Shown here piece by piece: positions 1 through 11,876 of a stretch of 64,000 nt of DNA. How positions within the stretch are numbered: position 1 is the stretch's first letter; each line of letters starts with the position of its first letter. A program made the position numbers and the translations under genes. A model generated the notes under the pieces. The model made no database searches. It was not told the DNA's origin and saw only the letters and a program-made list of their open reading frames with translations. Source of the DNA: Enterobacteriaceae endosymbiont of Donacia tomentosa (GTDB lineage Bacteria > Pseudomonadota > Gammaproteobacteria > Enterobacterales > Enterobacteriaceae); NCBI RefSeq assembly GCF_012571135.1, contig NZ_CP046216.1, positions 2,312 to 66,311 of the forward strand, written 5' to 3'.

Positions 1-2
1 AG

Positions 3-19
3 ACGATTGTGGGTTGTAA

Positions 20-26
<7 letters not shown>
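3..26 (+). other. 5' arm of the 23S processing stem
   Basis: Bases 13-26 are perfectly complementary to 2942-2955 (14 bp), and bases 3-8 are complementary to 2961-2966. Together they can form the long helix that closes the 23S precursor, which RNase III cleaves in this bacterial group. The pairing is visible in the sequence; the RNase III role is inferred from known rRNA processing. Confidence 0.7.
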
Positions 27-2941
<2,915 letters not shown>

Positions 2942-2950
<9 letters not shown>

Positions 2951-2966
2951 ACAACACCAGAATCGT
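2942..2966 (+). other. 3' arm of the 23S processing stem
   Basis: This segment pairs with 13-26 (through 2942-2955) and with 3-8 (through 2961-2966), with a small internal loop between the two helices. It overlaps the last nine bases of mature 23S, as expected for the terminal helix, and lies in the short 23S-5S spacer. Confidence 0.7.
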
Positions 2967-3004
2967 TTGATCAACTATTAACTTAACTTATTTAAATTAA
3001 ATTT

Positions 3005-3123
3005 ATCCTGGTATATATAACGCAATGGTACCACCTGATTCCATTCCGAACTCAGAAGTGAAACGTTGTAGTGCCAATGGTAGTGTGAGGTTTCCTCATG
3101 TAAGAGTAGGTAAATACCAGGAT
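3005..3123 (+). rRNA. rrf: 5S ribosomal RNA
   Basis: This is the 5S rRNA, cotranscribed with 23S after a spacer of about 54 nt. The terminal helix is visible as ATCCTGGTA pairing with TACCAGGAT. The internal GAACTCAGAAGTGAAAC and GATGGTAGTGTG-type blocks match enterobacterial 5S. Length is about 119 nt. No terminator hairpin follows; murB begins 18 nt later. Confidence 0.95.
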
Positions 3124-3141
3124 GAATGATGTGAAAAAAAA

Positions 3142-4179
3142 ATGATTTATAATTATTCTTTAAAAGAATTAAATACATTTGGTATAAATGTTAATGCTTT
3201 AAAAATTATAAAAATTAGAAATTTTTTTCAATTATGTGAAATTTGGAAGAAATATACAAAAAAATCAATACCCTGTTTAATTTTAGGTAAAGGTAGTAAT
3301 GTTCTTTTTTTAAGAAATTTTTGTGGTATTATTTTAATTAATAAAATTAAAGGAATTTACGTAAGTGAATCTAAACAATTCTGGAATTTACATGTAAATT
3401 CTGGAGAAAATTGGCATAAATTAGTAAAATATACCATAAAAAAAAAAATGTATGGATTAGAAAATTTAGCTTTGATACCAGGATGTGTAGGTGCTGCACC
3501 TATACAAAATATTGGAGCTTATGGAGTAAGTTTAAAAAATTTTTGTCAGTATGTAGATATCGTGAATCCTATTAATAAAGAAATAAAAAGAATAAATAAA
3601 GAAGAGTGTTTTTTTAAATATAGAGATAGTATTTTTACAAAGAATATTTATAAAAATCATGTGATAATTTCTTTAGGTTTGTCTTTACCAAAAAAATGGA
3701 TTCCTCATTTAAATTATAAAGATTTTAAAAATTTTAATTTAGATATTACCCCCCAAAAAATTTTTCATTATATTTCTAATATTAGAAAAAAAAAGATTCC
3801 TGACCCCAAAATTTTGGGTAATGCAGGTAGTTTCTTTAAAAATCCATTTGTTTCTGATACATTAGGCTTTAAATTATTAAAAATATTTCCTACTATGCCT
3901 TATACTATTAAAAATAATATATTTAAAATATCAGCAGGATGGTTAATTGATCAATGTAAATTAAAAGGATATATACAAAAAGGAGCTATGGTTCATAAAA
4001 AACAAGCATTAATAATTATAAATAATTCTAATGCATCTGGTATGGATATATTAAATTTAGCAATTAAAATATATAATATTGTTGGCAATAAATTTGGTAT
4101 TTGGTTAGAACCAGAAGTTAAAATTATTGATGATTATGGTGAGATAGATCCATCAACTTTTTTTAGTAAAAAAAATTGA
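3142..4179 (+). CDS. murB: UDP-N-acetylenolpyruvoylglucosamine reductase MurB
   Basis: MurB is an FAD- and NADPH-dependent enzyme of the cytoplasm that makes UDP-N-acetylmuramate in peptidoglycan synthesis. The 345-residue protein is full length for the E. coli type. It carries the FAD-binding LILGKGSNVLF segment (about residues 46-56), IPGCVGAAPIQNIGAYG (about 112-128), the YRDSIF arginine, GNAGSFFKNP with the catalytic serine, and a C-terminal EPEV glutamate. The ATG at 3142 gives the same N-terminus as E. coli (short leader then LNTFGI). No Shine-Dalgarno sequence is evident because an A tract precedes the start. The gene follows 5S rRNA directly, as murB follows rrnB in E. coli, and without a visible terminator it may be read through from the rRNA operon. 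The downstream neighbour aroQ is convergent. Confidence 0.97.
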   Translation: MIYNYSLKELNTFGINVNALKIIKIRNFFQLCEIWKKYTKKSIPCLILGKGSNVLFLRNFCGIILINKIKGIYVSESKQFWNLHVNSGENWHKLVKYTIKKKMYGLENLALIPGCVGAAPIQNIGAYGVSLKNFCQYVDIVNPINKEIKRINKEECFFKYRDSIFTKNIYKNHVIISLGLSLPKKWIPHLNYKDFKNFNLDITPQKIFHYISNIRKKKIPDPKILGNAGSFFKNPFVSDTLGFKLLKIFPTMPYTIKNNIFKISAGWLIDQCKLKGYIQKGAMVHKKQALIIINNSNASGMDILNLAIKIYNIVGNKFGIWLEPEVKIIDDYGEIDPSTFFSKKN

Positions 4180-4263
4180 ATTAAAAATTAAAATATACTA
4201 AATATTACTTTAGCTAAAAGTTTTAAATATAGAATATATCGTAAGTAGTCTTTTTTTAATTTA

Positions 4264-4725
4264 TTAAATTAATAATCGAACTAAAATTACTTCTAAAGCT
4301 AAAAAATAACCATAAGTGCCTAATCCTGCTATAATTCCATCAGAAATGTCTGAAAAAAATGATTTTTTTCGAAAAGACTCTCTTTTATATATATTAGTAA
4401 TGTGTACTTCAATAAAAGGAATATTAATAGCTAATAAAGTATCACGTAATGCAATACTAGTATGTGTAAAAGCAGCTGGATTTAAAATAATATAATTAAT
4501 TTTTTTACTAAATTCTATTAGACAATTAATTAATAAATATTCTGCATTAGATTGAAAATGACTAAGTTTACAATTATTTTTATTCGCTTGATTATCTAAA
4601 ATATCTATTATGTCATTTAGTGACTTATAACCATATTTTTCAGGTTCTCTTTTTCCTAAAAGGTTCAAATTAGGCCCATTTAAAACTAAAATATGCTTCT
4701 TTTTTTGTTCTATTTTTTTATTCAT
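4264..4725 (-). CDS. aroQ: 3-dehydroquinate dehydratase, type II
   Basis: AroQ removes water from 3-dehydroquinate to give 3-dehydroshikimate in the shikimate pathway to aromatic amino acids and folate. The 153-residue length is usual for the dodecameric type II family. Visible motifs are [13 protein letters not shown] with the catalytic arginine, the following YG tyrosine, NPAAFTHTS with the substrate-binding Asn and His, EVHITN with the catalytic His, and a C-terminal GLGTYGY region. E. coli uses the unrelated AroD, but many other enterobacteria have AroQ beside accBC and near mreB. The position next to mreB here fits that order with the intervening genes lost. The gene diverges from mreB and converges on murB. 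Confidence 0.95.
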   Translation of the reverse strand: MNKKIEQKKKHILVLNGPNLNLLGKREPEKYGYKSLNDIIDILDNQANKNNCKLSHFQSNAEYLLINCLIEFSKKINYIILNPAAFTHTSIALRDTLLAINIPFIEVHITNIYKRESFRKKSFFSDISDGIIAGLGTYGYFLALEVILVRLLI

Positions 4726-4756
4726 TATATTACAATATATTTTTTATCATTTATAA

Positions 4757-4830
4757 TAACATTTTATTTATAATAAATAATATATTTTTTATAAATAAAA
4801 TGTTACTATCTGATGATAGTAATACATTTT
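4757..4830. promoter_or_regulatory. Overlapping inverted repeats between aroQ and mreB
   Basis: Two inverted repeats share a segment in this divergent spacer. The larger has perfect 17-bp arms at 4757-4773 and 4789-4805 around a 15-nt loop. The second pairs 4797-4810 with 4815-4830 (a 14-bp stem with a 2-nt bulge and a TGAT loop). Because 4797-4805 belongs to both, the two hairpins cannot form together. They lie 42-115 nt ahead of the mreB start. A regulatory role is inference, since AT-rich DNA makes chance repeats common. Confidence 0.4.
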
Positions 4831-4856
4831 TAATTAAAGAAATATAAAATATATAA

Positions 4857-5915
<1,059 letters not shown>

Positions 5916-5945
5916 TAGATTTTAATTTTCTTAAATGATATCTAT

Positions 5946-6764
5946 ATGAAATCAATTTTTAATAAAAAACCTGCATTTAAATTAAAAATTATTATAGCAA
6001 TAATACTATCTGTAATAATTACTACAACAGATATTTATTCTAATTATTTCGTAAAATTACGGTACCATATTGATAGTAATATCAGTTATTTTTATTATAT
6101 TATTAATAAACCATATGCAATATATGTTAATTTTATGAAAAAAAAAACGAGTAACAGTATTTTACGAAAACGCAATAAATATTTATATAATAAATTGTTG
6201 AAACAAAATTTTGAATTATATAACTTAAAAGCTATACAAAATGAAAATCATCAATTAAAAAAAATTTCAAGATTACCTATCTACTATAATAAACAAAAAC
6301 AATTTGCAGAAATAATACCTACATTCTTTCCTATTTATAAAGATAGAATTTTTGTTAATAAGGGAAGCAGAAATAATATATCTCAGGGAACAATAGCTCT
6401 AAATAATAGAGGTATAATTGGACAAGTAATATTTAGTAATAAAGCAAGTAGCCAGGTTCTGTTAGTTTGTAATAAAAATAATTCAATTCCAATTCAAAAA
6501 CGAAATAGTAATATTAAATTTATTTTAAATGGAGTTGGATGTAACCATAATTTACGTGCTGAAATCCCAAAAAAGATTAACATCCATATAGGAGACTTAT
6601 TAGTAACTTCTGGGTTAGATGATCAATATCCAAAAAATTTTCCAGTAGCTACTGTAACTAATATTGTATTTGATACTGAAAAAAATATGAATATAATTTA
6701 TGCAAAACCATTAATCAAAATAGAAGAAATAAGATATTTATTATTACTAACAAATCCAAAATAA
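5946..6764 (+). CDS. mreC: Cell shape-determining protein MreC
   Basis: MreC is an inner-membrane protein with a periplasmic domain that links MreB and MreD to the elongation-phase wall enzymes. The protein has 272 residues, shorter than the E. coli protein (about 367); the missing part is mainly the C-terminal tail. A transmembrane helix lies at about residues 12-30. It is followed by a coiled-coil segment (about 60-105, rich in Asn, Lys and Leu) and the beta-domain with NRGIIGQVI and GDLLVTSGLDDQYP. The order mreB-mreC-mreD with short spacers (30 and 4 bp) indicates one operon. Confidence 0.95.
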   Translation: MKSIFNKKPAFKLKIIIAIILSVIITTTDIYSNYFVKLRYHIDSNISYFYYIINKPYAIYVNFMKKKTSNSILRKRNKYLYNKLLKQNFELYNLKAIQNENHQLKKISRLPIYYNKQKQFAEIIPTFFPIYKDRIFVNKGSRNNISQGTIALNNRGIIGQVIFSNKASSQVLLVCNKNNSIPIQKRNSNIKFILNGVGCNHNLRAEIPKKINIHIGDLLVTSGLDDQYPKNFPVATVTNIVFDTEKNMNIIYAKPLIKIEEIRYLLLLTNPK

Positions 6765-6768
6765 AATT

Positions 6769-7251
6769 ATGAGAAATTATTTACTGAAACTATTTATCTA
6801 TATAACTTTTTTTATATCATTAATTTTGGAAATATTATTTATAAAATGTCATAATTTTATGTTCCATATATCGTGGACATTATTAATCATAATTTGCTGG
6901 ATTTTTATAATTCCAGCAGAAATTAATATAATAACTAGTTTTATATTTGGTTTTATTATTGATTTATTTACTGATTCCCTCTTAGGGGTAAGAAGTCTAC
7001 TATTTAGTATAGTAATACTATTTATATTAAATAAACATAAGTTTATTATTAATTTAAATATAATAAATAAAACAATATTAATATTTACTACTTTCAGTGT
7101 AATAAATATTATTTATTATTATTTAAATGGTTATTTTTTACAAATAAAATGTTTAAATTTTATATTACAAAATTTAATAAATAGTGTATTATATTGTGTT
7201 ATCTATTTTTGTATGAAAAAAATTAAATATAAATATATTAACTATTTCTAA
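6769..7251 (+). CDS. mreD: Rod shape-determining membrane protein MreD
   Basis: MreD is a small integral membrane partner of MreC in the elongasome. The 160-residue length matches E. coli (162). The sequence is almost wholly hydrophobic with about five predicted membrane helices. It shows the family signature WTLLIIICWIFIIPAEINI followed by GFIIDLFTDSLLGVRSLLFSI. Overall similarity is weak, as usual for this family, so the call rests on this motif plus position. It starts 4 bp after the mreC stop, and a bidirectional terminator follows. Confidence 0.92.
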   Translation: MRNYLLKLFIYITFFISLILEILFIKCHNFMFHISWTLLIIICWIFIIPAEINIITSFIFGFIIDLFTDSLLGVRSLLFSIVILFILNKHKFIINLNIINKTILIFTTFSVINIIYYYLNGYFLQIKCLNFILQNLINSVLYCVIYFCMKKIKYKYINYF

Positions 7252-7255
7252 TTAT

Positions 7256-7287
<32 letters not shown>

Positions 7288-7320
7288 TAAAACATTATCC
7301 TGTTAGTTGATAATGTTTTA
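7288..7320. terminator. Bidirectional terminator between mreD and tusE
   Basis: A perfect 12-bp stem (7288-7299 with 7309-7320) closes a 9-nt loop. It lies between the convergent genes mreD and tusE. The flanks are A/T rich on both sides, with the more U-rich tail on the minus transcript. The hairpin is seen; termination is inferred. Confidence 0.6.
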
Positions 7321-7400
7321 AAAAAACTCTAAAATTTTAAAAAAAATTATAAAATCAATACTTTTTAAATAAAAAATCAAATTATTGTAAATATTAATTT

Positions 7401-7703
7401 TTATAAGCAGATATATTTTTTTGGTAATCCTGCAATATAAGATGCTTGTCTTATAACTCCCTTAGGGAATAAATTAAAAATAAATACACTATTCCATTTT
7501 TCATTTTTATATTTTTTTTTTAACATATTAATTAGTATACGCAAATTAGGTGCTGTATTAAAATTTATATATAGAGAACGCAATACTACTATTACTTTCC
7601 AATGATCTGAAGTTAATACAATATTTTCAGAATTAGCTCTTTTAAGAACTGATTCTTTTTTCCAAAAAATATTATGTATATCTTTTTTTTTTTGTAAATT
7701 CAT
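7401..7703 (-). CDS. tusE: Sulfur relay protein TusE (DsrC family)
   Basis: TusE takes persulfide sulfur from the TusBCD complex and hands it to MnmA for 2-thiolation of U34 in Lys, Glu and Gln tRNAs. The 100-residue protein matches the E. coli family: LTSDHWKVI near residue 30, FNTAPNLRILI near 48, NSVFIFNLFPKG near 70, and the end AGLPKKYICL. The sulfur-carrying cysteine is the penultimate residue (Cys99), as in the family. TusA is also present at 22.7-23.0 kb, and a substrate-type tRNA-Lys(UUU) is at 11.6 kb. TusB, TusC, TusD and MnmA are not in this window. Confidence 0.93.
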   Translation of the reverse strand: MNLQKKKDIHNIFWKKESVLKRANSENIVLTSDHWKVIVVLRSLYINFNTAPNLRILINMLKKKYKNEKWNSVFIFNLFPKGVIRQASYIAGLPKKYICL

Positions 7704-7737
7704 ATTATGTTTGAATAAATATATAGAAAATAACTTT

Positions 7738-7822
7738 CGGAGGAAGAGAGATTCGAACTCTCGAATAGTAACCTATTGTCGGTTTTCAAGACCGATGCCT
7801 TCAACCACTCGGCCATTCCTCC
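7738..7822 (-). tRNA. tRNA-Ser (anticodon UGA)
   Basis: The minus strand folds into a class II tRNA of 85 nt. The acceptor stem is GGAGGAA/TTCCTCC with discriminator G, the anticodon stem is TCGGT/ACCGA around loop CTTGAAA, and the TTCGAAT T-loop is present. The long variable arm fits serine. The 3' CCA is not encoded (AAA follows the discriminator). Confidence 0.95.
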
Positions 7823-7842
7823 TTTTATGTATTAGAATATAT

Positions 7843-7867
7843 AATACTTTACATATAGTAAAGTATT
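7843..7867. repeat. Inverted repeat between tRNA-Ser and rsmI
   Basis: Perfect 10-bp arms (7843-7852 and 7858-7867) flank a 5-nt loop, ATATA, in the spacer between the divergent tRNA-Ser(UGA) and rsmI genes. Function is unknown; it could be part of the tRNA promoter region or an operator. Confidence 0.45.
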
Positions 7868-7917
7868 TATATATAAATTTAAAGTAAATATTTCTAAAAA
7901 TTAATTATTAAAATATT

Positions 7918-8775
7918 ATGAAAAATAATGATTTAAAATTAGGTTATCTATATATTGTATCTACCCCAATTGGCAACTATTCTGATATAAGTAAAAGGGC
8001 ATTAATAATTTTAAAAAAAGTAGATTTTATTTTAGCTGAGGATAAAAGAAAAATAGGATTATTATTAAAATATTTTAATATTAAAAATAAATTATATTTA
8101 TATTATGAATATAATGAAAAAAAAAATGCAAAATTTTTTTTAGATAAAATAGTAAAAGGTAATAATGTAGCATTAGTTTCAGATGCTGGAACTCCATTAA
8201 TTAATGATCCAGGATATAGGATTATAAAATTATGCAGAGAAAAATATAAACATATTAGAATTATTCCTATACCTGGTCCTTGCTCTGCTATAGCAGCTTT
8301 ATCAGCATCAGGCTTACCAACAAATAGATTTTGTTATGAAGGATTTTTATCAAATAAAAAAAATAAAAGAATTAAAAGATTAAATGAATTAAAATATGAA
8401 TGTAGAACTTTAATTATTTGCGAATCTAAACATAGATTAATAAATTGTTTATATGACATAAAAAATATTTTTGGTAAAAATAGATACATAATGTTTACTA
8501 AAGAATTAACAAAAAAATGGGAAAATTTTTATGGAAATACTATAGAAAATTTAATAGAATGGATTGAAAAAAATAAAAATATGATAAAGGGGGAAATAAT
8601 TTTAATTATTGATGGTTATAAAACTAAAAATAATGATATATTACCTTCTCATATTATTAAATCTTTTTTAAGCCTAAAAAAAGAAATACCAATAAGAAAA
8701 GCAATAAATATTATTTCTAATATATTTTCAGTTAAAAAAAATATATTATATAAGATGTATATAGAAAATAAATAA
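7918..8775 (+). CDS. rsmI: 16S rRNA 2'-O-methyltransferase RsmI
   Basis: RsmI uses S-adenosylmethionine to methylate the 2'-hydroxyl of C1402 in the decoding centre of 16S rRNA. The 285-residue length matches the family. Tetrapyrrole-methylase-fold motifs are clear: LYIVSTPIGNYSDIS at the N-terminus, AEDKR, VALVSDAGTPLINDPGY near residue 85, IPGPCSAIAALSASGLP near 117, and F-x-GFLSNKKNKR. The C-terminal small domain is shortened and Lys-rich. The RNase P RNA gene follows 35 nt later on the same strand, a neighbourhood related to the yraL-rnpB region of E. coli. Confidence 0.96.
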   Translation: MKNNDLKLGYLYIVSTPIGNYSDISKRALIILKKVDFILAEDKRKIGLLLKYFNIKNKLYLYYEYNEKKNAKFFLDKIVKGNNVALVSDAGTPLINDPGYRIIKLCREKYKHIRIIPIPGPCSAIAALSASGLPTNRFCYEGFLSNKKNKRIKRLNELKYECRTLIICESKHRLINCLYDIKNIFGKNRYIMFTKELTKKWENFYGNTIENLIEWIEKNKNMIKGEIILIIDGYKTKNNDILPSHIIKSFLSLKKEIPIRKAINIISNIFSVKKNILYKMYIENK

Positions 8776-8810
8776 CGATTTATTTTTAATAAAATTAATA
8801 ATTATTAGTA

Positions 8811-9163
8811 TAAAATTGATTAAAACAGTCGCTTTTGTTATAAGTGAAAACAGAAGAGGAAAGTCCGGACTCCGTAGGGTTATGGTGCCAGATAATAACT
8901 GGGAAGTAAAAACTTACGAATAGTGCAACAGAAAAAATACCGCCATGATTTTTATTAATTTGGTAAGGGTGAAAAGGTGTGGTAAGAGCATACCGATATA
9001 TTAGTAATAATATATGACTATGTAAACTCCACCAGGAGCAAGGCTAAATAAGGTTTGTATTAACCCGTACTAAAAACCTGGGTAAGCTGCTTGAGATAAT
9101 AAGCGATTATTATTCTAGATAAATGACTGTTCTAGACAGAATCCGGCTTAATAATTAATTTTA
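8811..9163 (+). ncRNA. rnpB: RNase P RNA (M1 RNA)
   Basis: This is the catalytic RNA that trims tRNA 5' leaders. Conserved type A blocks are in order: ACAGTCGC, GAGGAAAGTCCGGACTCC (8857 region), GGTGCCAG, AGTGCAACAGA, GTAAACTCCACC, GGAGCAAGGCTAAATA, GGTAAGCTGCTTGAG and GACAGAATCCGGCTTA. The ends pair as helix P1 (8811-8822 with 9152-9163, including one G-U pair). A T-run follows directly and probably terminates transcription. The P3 region is short compared with E. coli. Exact ends are inferred from P1. Confidence 0.96.
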
Positions 9164-9177
9164 TATTTTTTAAAATT

Positions 9178-10038
9178 TTATAAAAAATAGTTATTTTTTT
9201 CATAAGCATAAAGAGTATTTTGCATTAATGTGGCTATTGTAATCGGTCCAACCCCTCCAGGTACTGGAGTAATGTAAGATGCTCTTTCTTTTGCTAAGTT
9301 AAAATCAATATCACCTATAATTTTATTATCATCAATTCTATTAATACCTACATCAATAACAATCGCACCAAACTTAATCCAATTACCTGGTATAAAATTA
9401 GGTTTTCCTACAGCTACTATTAATAAATCAGCATATTTAATATAATGTTTTAAATTTTTAGTAAATTTGTGTGTAACTGTTATTGTACAACCAGATAATA
9501 ATAATTCCATAGCAATAGGACGTCCTACTATATTAGAAGCACCCACAATTACAGCATTTAACCCATAAGTTTTTATGTTATAATATTCCAATAGTCTTAT
9601 TATTCCTAAAGAAGTACAAGGTCTTAATAAAGGTGCTCTTTGACATAATCTACCTATATTATAGGGATGAAAGCCATCTACATCTTTTTGAGGTAAAATT
9701 CTTTCTAATATGTTTATTGTATTAAAATTTTTAGGTAATGGTAATTGTATTAAAATACCATCAATATTATTATTAGTATTTAAAAAATCAATAATATTAT
9801 AAACAGTATTTTCATCAATATTTTTAGATAAATTATAATCGCAAGAAAAAAAACCTAATTTTTTACAAATTTTACGTTTGTTTTTTACATAAATTTCAGA
9901 CGCTTTATCGTTTCCAATTAAAATAACCCCTAATCCAGGTCTTCTCCGACCATGTAACAAAAGAATTTTCATTTTTTTGCATATTTTTATATATATTTTT
10001 TCGGCAATAGCATGTCCATTAATAATTTTAGCATTCAT
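9178..10038 (-). CDS. folD: Bifunctional methylenetetrahydrofolate dehydrogenase/cyclohydrolase FolD
   Basis: FolD interconverts 5,10-methylene-, methenyl- and 10-formyl-tetrahydrofolate, supplying one-carbon units for purines and formyl-Met-tRNA. The 286-residue protein is full length. It has the [10 protein letters not shown] segment with the catalytic lysine (near residue 56), [36 protein letters not shown], the NADP-binding [12 protein letters not shown], and [14 protein letters not shown] near the C-terminus. It works with GlyA and MetE in this window, which make and consume methylene- and methyl-folate. Its 3' end is 14 nt from the end of rnpB, on the opposite strand. Confidence 0.97.
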   Translation of the reverse strand: MNAKIINGHAIAEKIYIKICKKMKILLLHGRRRPGLGVILIGNDKASEIYVKNKRKICKKLGFFSCDYNLSKNIDENTVYNIIDFLNTNNNIDGILIQLPLPKNFNTINILERILPQKDVDGFHPYNIGRLCQRAPLLRPCTSLGIIRLLEYYNIKTYGLNAVIVGASNIVGRPIAMELLLSGCTITVTHKFTKNLKHYIKYADLLIVAVGKPNFIPGNWIKFGAIVIDVGINRIDDNKIIGDIDFNLAKERASYITPVPGGVGPITIATLMQNTLYAYEKNNYFL

Positions 10039-10089
10039 TTTAAATAACTCATTTTATAATAAAATTATTAAATAATTTCTTTATTTAAT

Positions 10090-10117
10090 TTGAATAAAAA
10101 ACATAATATGTTATTAT
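10090..10117 (+). promoter_or_regulatory. Putative sigma-70 promoter for tRNA-Arg(UCU)
   Basis: A TTGAAT -35-like hexamer (10090-10095) and a TATTAT -10-like hexamer (10112-10117) are separated by 16 nt. The tRNA begins 14 nt after the -10. AT-rich background makes such matches frequent, so this is tentative. Confidence 0.4.
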
Positions 10118-10130
10118 GATAAGTAATTTT

Positions 10131-10205
10131 GCGCTCTTAGCTCAGTAGGATAGAGCAATAGCCTTCTAAGCTATTTGTCACAGGTTCGAATCCTGTAGAG
10201 CGCAA
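10131..10205 (+). tRNA. tRNA-Arg (anticodon UCU)
   Basis: A 75-nt tRNA with acceptor GCGCTCT/AGAGCGC, D-arm AGCTCAGT...GAGC, anticodon stem ATAGC/GCTAT around CTTCTAA, and T-arm ACAGG/CCTGT with TTCGAAT. Discriminator A is at 10205. CCA is not encoded. It reads AGA and AGG, which are frequent arginine codons in such an AT-rich genome. Confidence 0.95.
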
Positions 10206-10247
10206 GCATTTGAGTTAATTTTATTGTATTTGTATATTTTATTTTTT

Positions 10248-11420
10248 TTATTTATAATCTTTAATAGCATTCGAAAATGCTTTATCTAAATCAGCTATAA
10301 GATCTTTTGGGTCTTCAATACCGACTGATATTCTTAGTAATAAATGGGAAATACCCGCTTTAGTCATTTCTTCTTTTGTTATACAAGCATGTGTCATAGT
10401 TGCAGAATGAGAAATTAAACTTTCAACACCTCCAAAAGATTCAGCTAAAGTAAATAAATTTAACGAATTCAAAAAAATTTCTAACATTTTTTTAGAACCA
10501 TTAAATTCAAAACTTAATATAGCTCCAAACCCCTTCTGTTGTTTTTTTGCTATCTCATGACCAATATTACTATTAAGTGATGTATGATATATTTTTTTTA
10601 CTAATTTTTGTTTTTTTAAATATTTTATTATGCTCAGAGCGTTTTCTTGTGCTATTTTTAGTCTAGGATATAAAGTCCTTATACCTCTTAATAAAAAATA
10701 ACTATCAAAAACAGAATTTGTTAAACCTAAATTATTAGCCCACCATAATAATTCATTAATAAAAATTTTATTATTTGAAATAATAGCTCCTGAAATAATA
10801 TCAGAATGCCCATTTAAATATTTTGTACATGAATGAATTACCAAATCTGATCCTAATTCTAATGGATTTTGTAATACTGGACTTAATAAGGTGTTATCAA
10901 TTATACTAATTGCATTAGATTGTCTAATTTTTTTACAATAATAAGCAATATCAATAACATTTAGTAATGGATTACTAGGACTTTCTATAAAAATAATTTT
11001 AGGTTTATACGTTAATGATAACAAAAATTGTTTTTCATTATGCATAGTAATAAATTTTACTCTATATATTTTTTTATATAAAAGACTTTTAAATAATCGA
11101 TAACTACCACCATAACAATCATTAGGACAAATTATTAAATCACCTGGTTTTAACAAAGTAATAATTATTAAATAAAGTGCAGACATTCCACTATTTGTAA
11201 GAATACAACCTAAACCTTTTTCTAAAGATGCAATGACTTTTTGCACAGTATCACGTGTAGGATTACTTTTTCTTGAATAATCATATTTTCTAGGTTTATT
11301 AAAACTACTAAAACTATATGTACTAGTTAAATATATAGGAGGAACTACACTTCCGTATTGTTTATCTTTATTTAAACCATCATGGACTGAAATAGTTCTT
11401 TTTTTATAGGAATAGCTCAT
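10248..11420 (-). CDS. metB: Cystathionine gamma-synthase MetB
   Basis: MetB is a PLP enzyme that joins O-succinylhomoserine and cysteine to cystathionine in methionine synthesis. The 390-residue protein follows E. coli MetB along its length: VVPPIYLTSTY, DYSRKSNPTRD, LTNSGMSALYL, PNDCYGGSYRLF, VESPSNPLL, DNTLLSPVLQNPLELGSDLV, the PLP-lysine motif HSCTKYLNGHSD (about residue 198), WWANNLG, and ESLISHSATMTHA. These details favour MetB over the related lyases MetC and MccB. With metE at 27.4 kb it indicates retained methionine synthesis; metA and metC are not visible here. Confidence 0.93.
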   Translation of the reverse strand: MSYSYKKRTISVHDGLNKDKQYGSVVPPIYLTSTYSFSSFNKPRKYDYSRKSNPTRDTVQKVIASLEKGLGCILTNSGMSALYLIIITLLKPGDLIICPNDCYGGSYRLFKSLLYKKIYRVKFITMHNEKQFLLSLTYKPKIIFIESPSNPLLNVIDIAYYCKKIRQSNAISIIDNTLLSPVLQNPLELGSDLVIHSCTKYLNGHSDIISGAIISNNKIFINELLWWANNLGLTNSVFDSYFLLRGIRTLYPRLKIAQENALSIIKYLKKQKLVKKIYHTSLNSNIGHEIAKKQQKGFGAILSFEFNGSKKMLEIFLNSLNLFTLAESFGGVESLISHSATMTHACITKEEMTKAGISHLLLRISVGIEDPKDLIADLDKAFSNAIKDYK

Positions 11421-11557
11421 ATTTATATATAAATAAATTTAATTAATATTGCCAATTTAACATATATCGTAACATAAATAAATATTTACACTATAAACAA
11501 CACTATTTACTTTTATGTATGAAATAAAATAATCATTAAACCATTATTTCATATCTC

Positions 11558-11630
11558 TGGGTCGTACAGGATTTGAACCTGTGACCAATTGATTAAAAGT
11601 CAACTGCTCTACCAACTGAGCTAACGACCC
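11558..11630 (-). tRNA. tRNA-Lys (anticodon UUU)
   Basis: A 73-nt tRNA on the minus strand with acceptor GGGTCGT/ACGACCC, anticodon stem GTTGA/TCAAT around CTTTTAA, T-arm ACAGG/CCTGT with TTCAAAT, and discriminator A. No CCA is encoded. It follows tRNA-Val 27 nt downstream on the same transcript, the order seen in the E. coli val-lys tRNA operon next to gltX. Its U34 is the expected target of the Tus sulfur relay. Confidence 0.96.
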
Positions 11631-11657
11631 TTTCTTTATAAAACAAAATATTTTATA

Positions 11658-11730
11658 TGGGTGATGACGGATTCGAACCGCCGACATCCTCCTTGTAAGG
11701 GAGGCACTCTACCAACTGAGCTAATCACCC
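11658..11730 (-). tRNA. tRNA-Val (anticodon UAC)
   Basis: A 73-nt tRNA on the minus strand with acceptor GGGTGAT/ATCACCC, anticodon stem CCTCC/GGAGG around CTTACAA, T-loop TTCGAAT and discriminator A. No CCA is encoded. It is the first gene of a Val-Lys tRNA pair divergent from gltX, as in E. coli, where three valine copies are present. Confidence 0.96.
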
Positions 11731-11747
11731 TTATACAACTCTTATAT

Positions 11748-11775
11748 GCTATATTTATTACTATAAATAAGTCAA
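11748..11775 (-). promoter_or_regulatory. Putative sigma-70 promoter for the Val-Lys tRNA pair
   Basis: On the minus strand, TTGACT (complement of 11770-11775) and TATAGC (complement of 11748-11753) are spaced by 16 nt. They lie 18-45 nt ahead of the tRNA-Val 5' end. The -35 match is good and the -10 match moderate. Confidence 0.45.
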
Positions 11776-11876
11776 TATATTTTTAATAAAAAATTAAAAA
11801 ATATTTAAATAAATATAAAATATTATTTATATTATACTAATAATACAATATTAAGTAAAAAATTTGAAATTATATT

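Noticed and set aside
3122-3145. A 7-codon frame whose stop overlaps the murB ATG, a possible leader peptide
   Set aside because: It begins inside the 5S 3' end and has no ribosome site.
2978-3178. A 66-codon minus-strand frame over 5S rRNA and the murB start
   Set aside because: It overlaps the 5S gene, and its codons follow rRNA sequence.
8776-8810. A dedicated promoter for rnpB
   Set aside because: Only generic AT-rich sequence lies in the 35-nt spacer, so no hexamer pair could be preferred over read-through from rsmI.
10248-11420. Calling this gene cystathionine beta- or gamma-lyase
   Set aside because: Segments such as PNDCYGGSYRLF, WWANNLG and the whole length follow MetB most closely.
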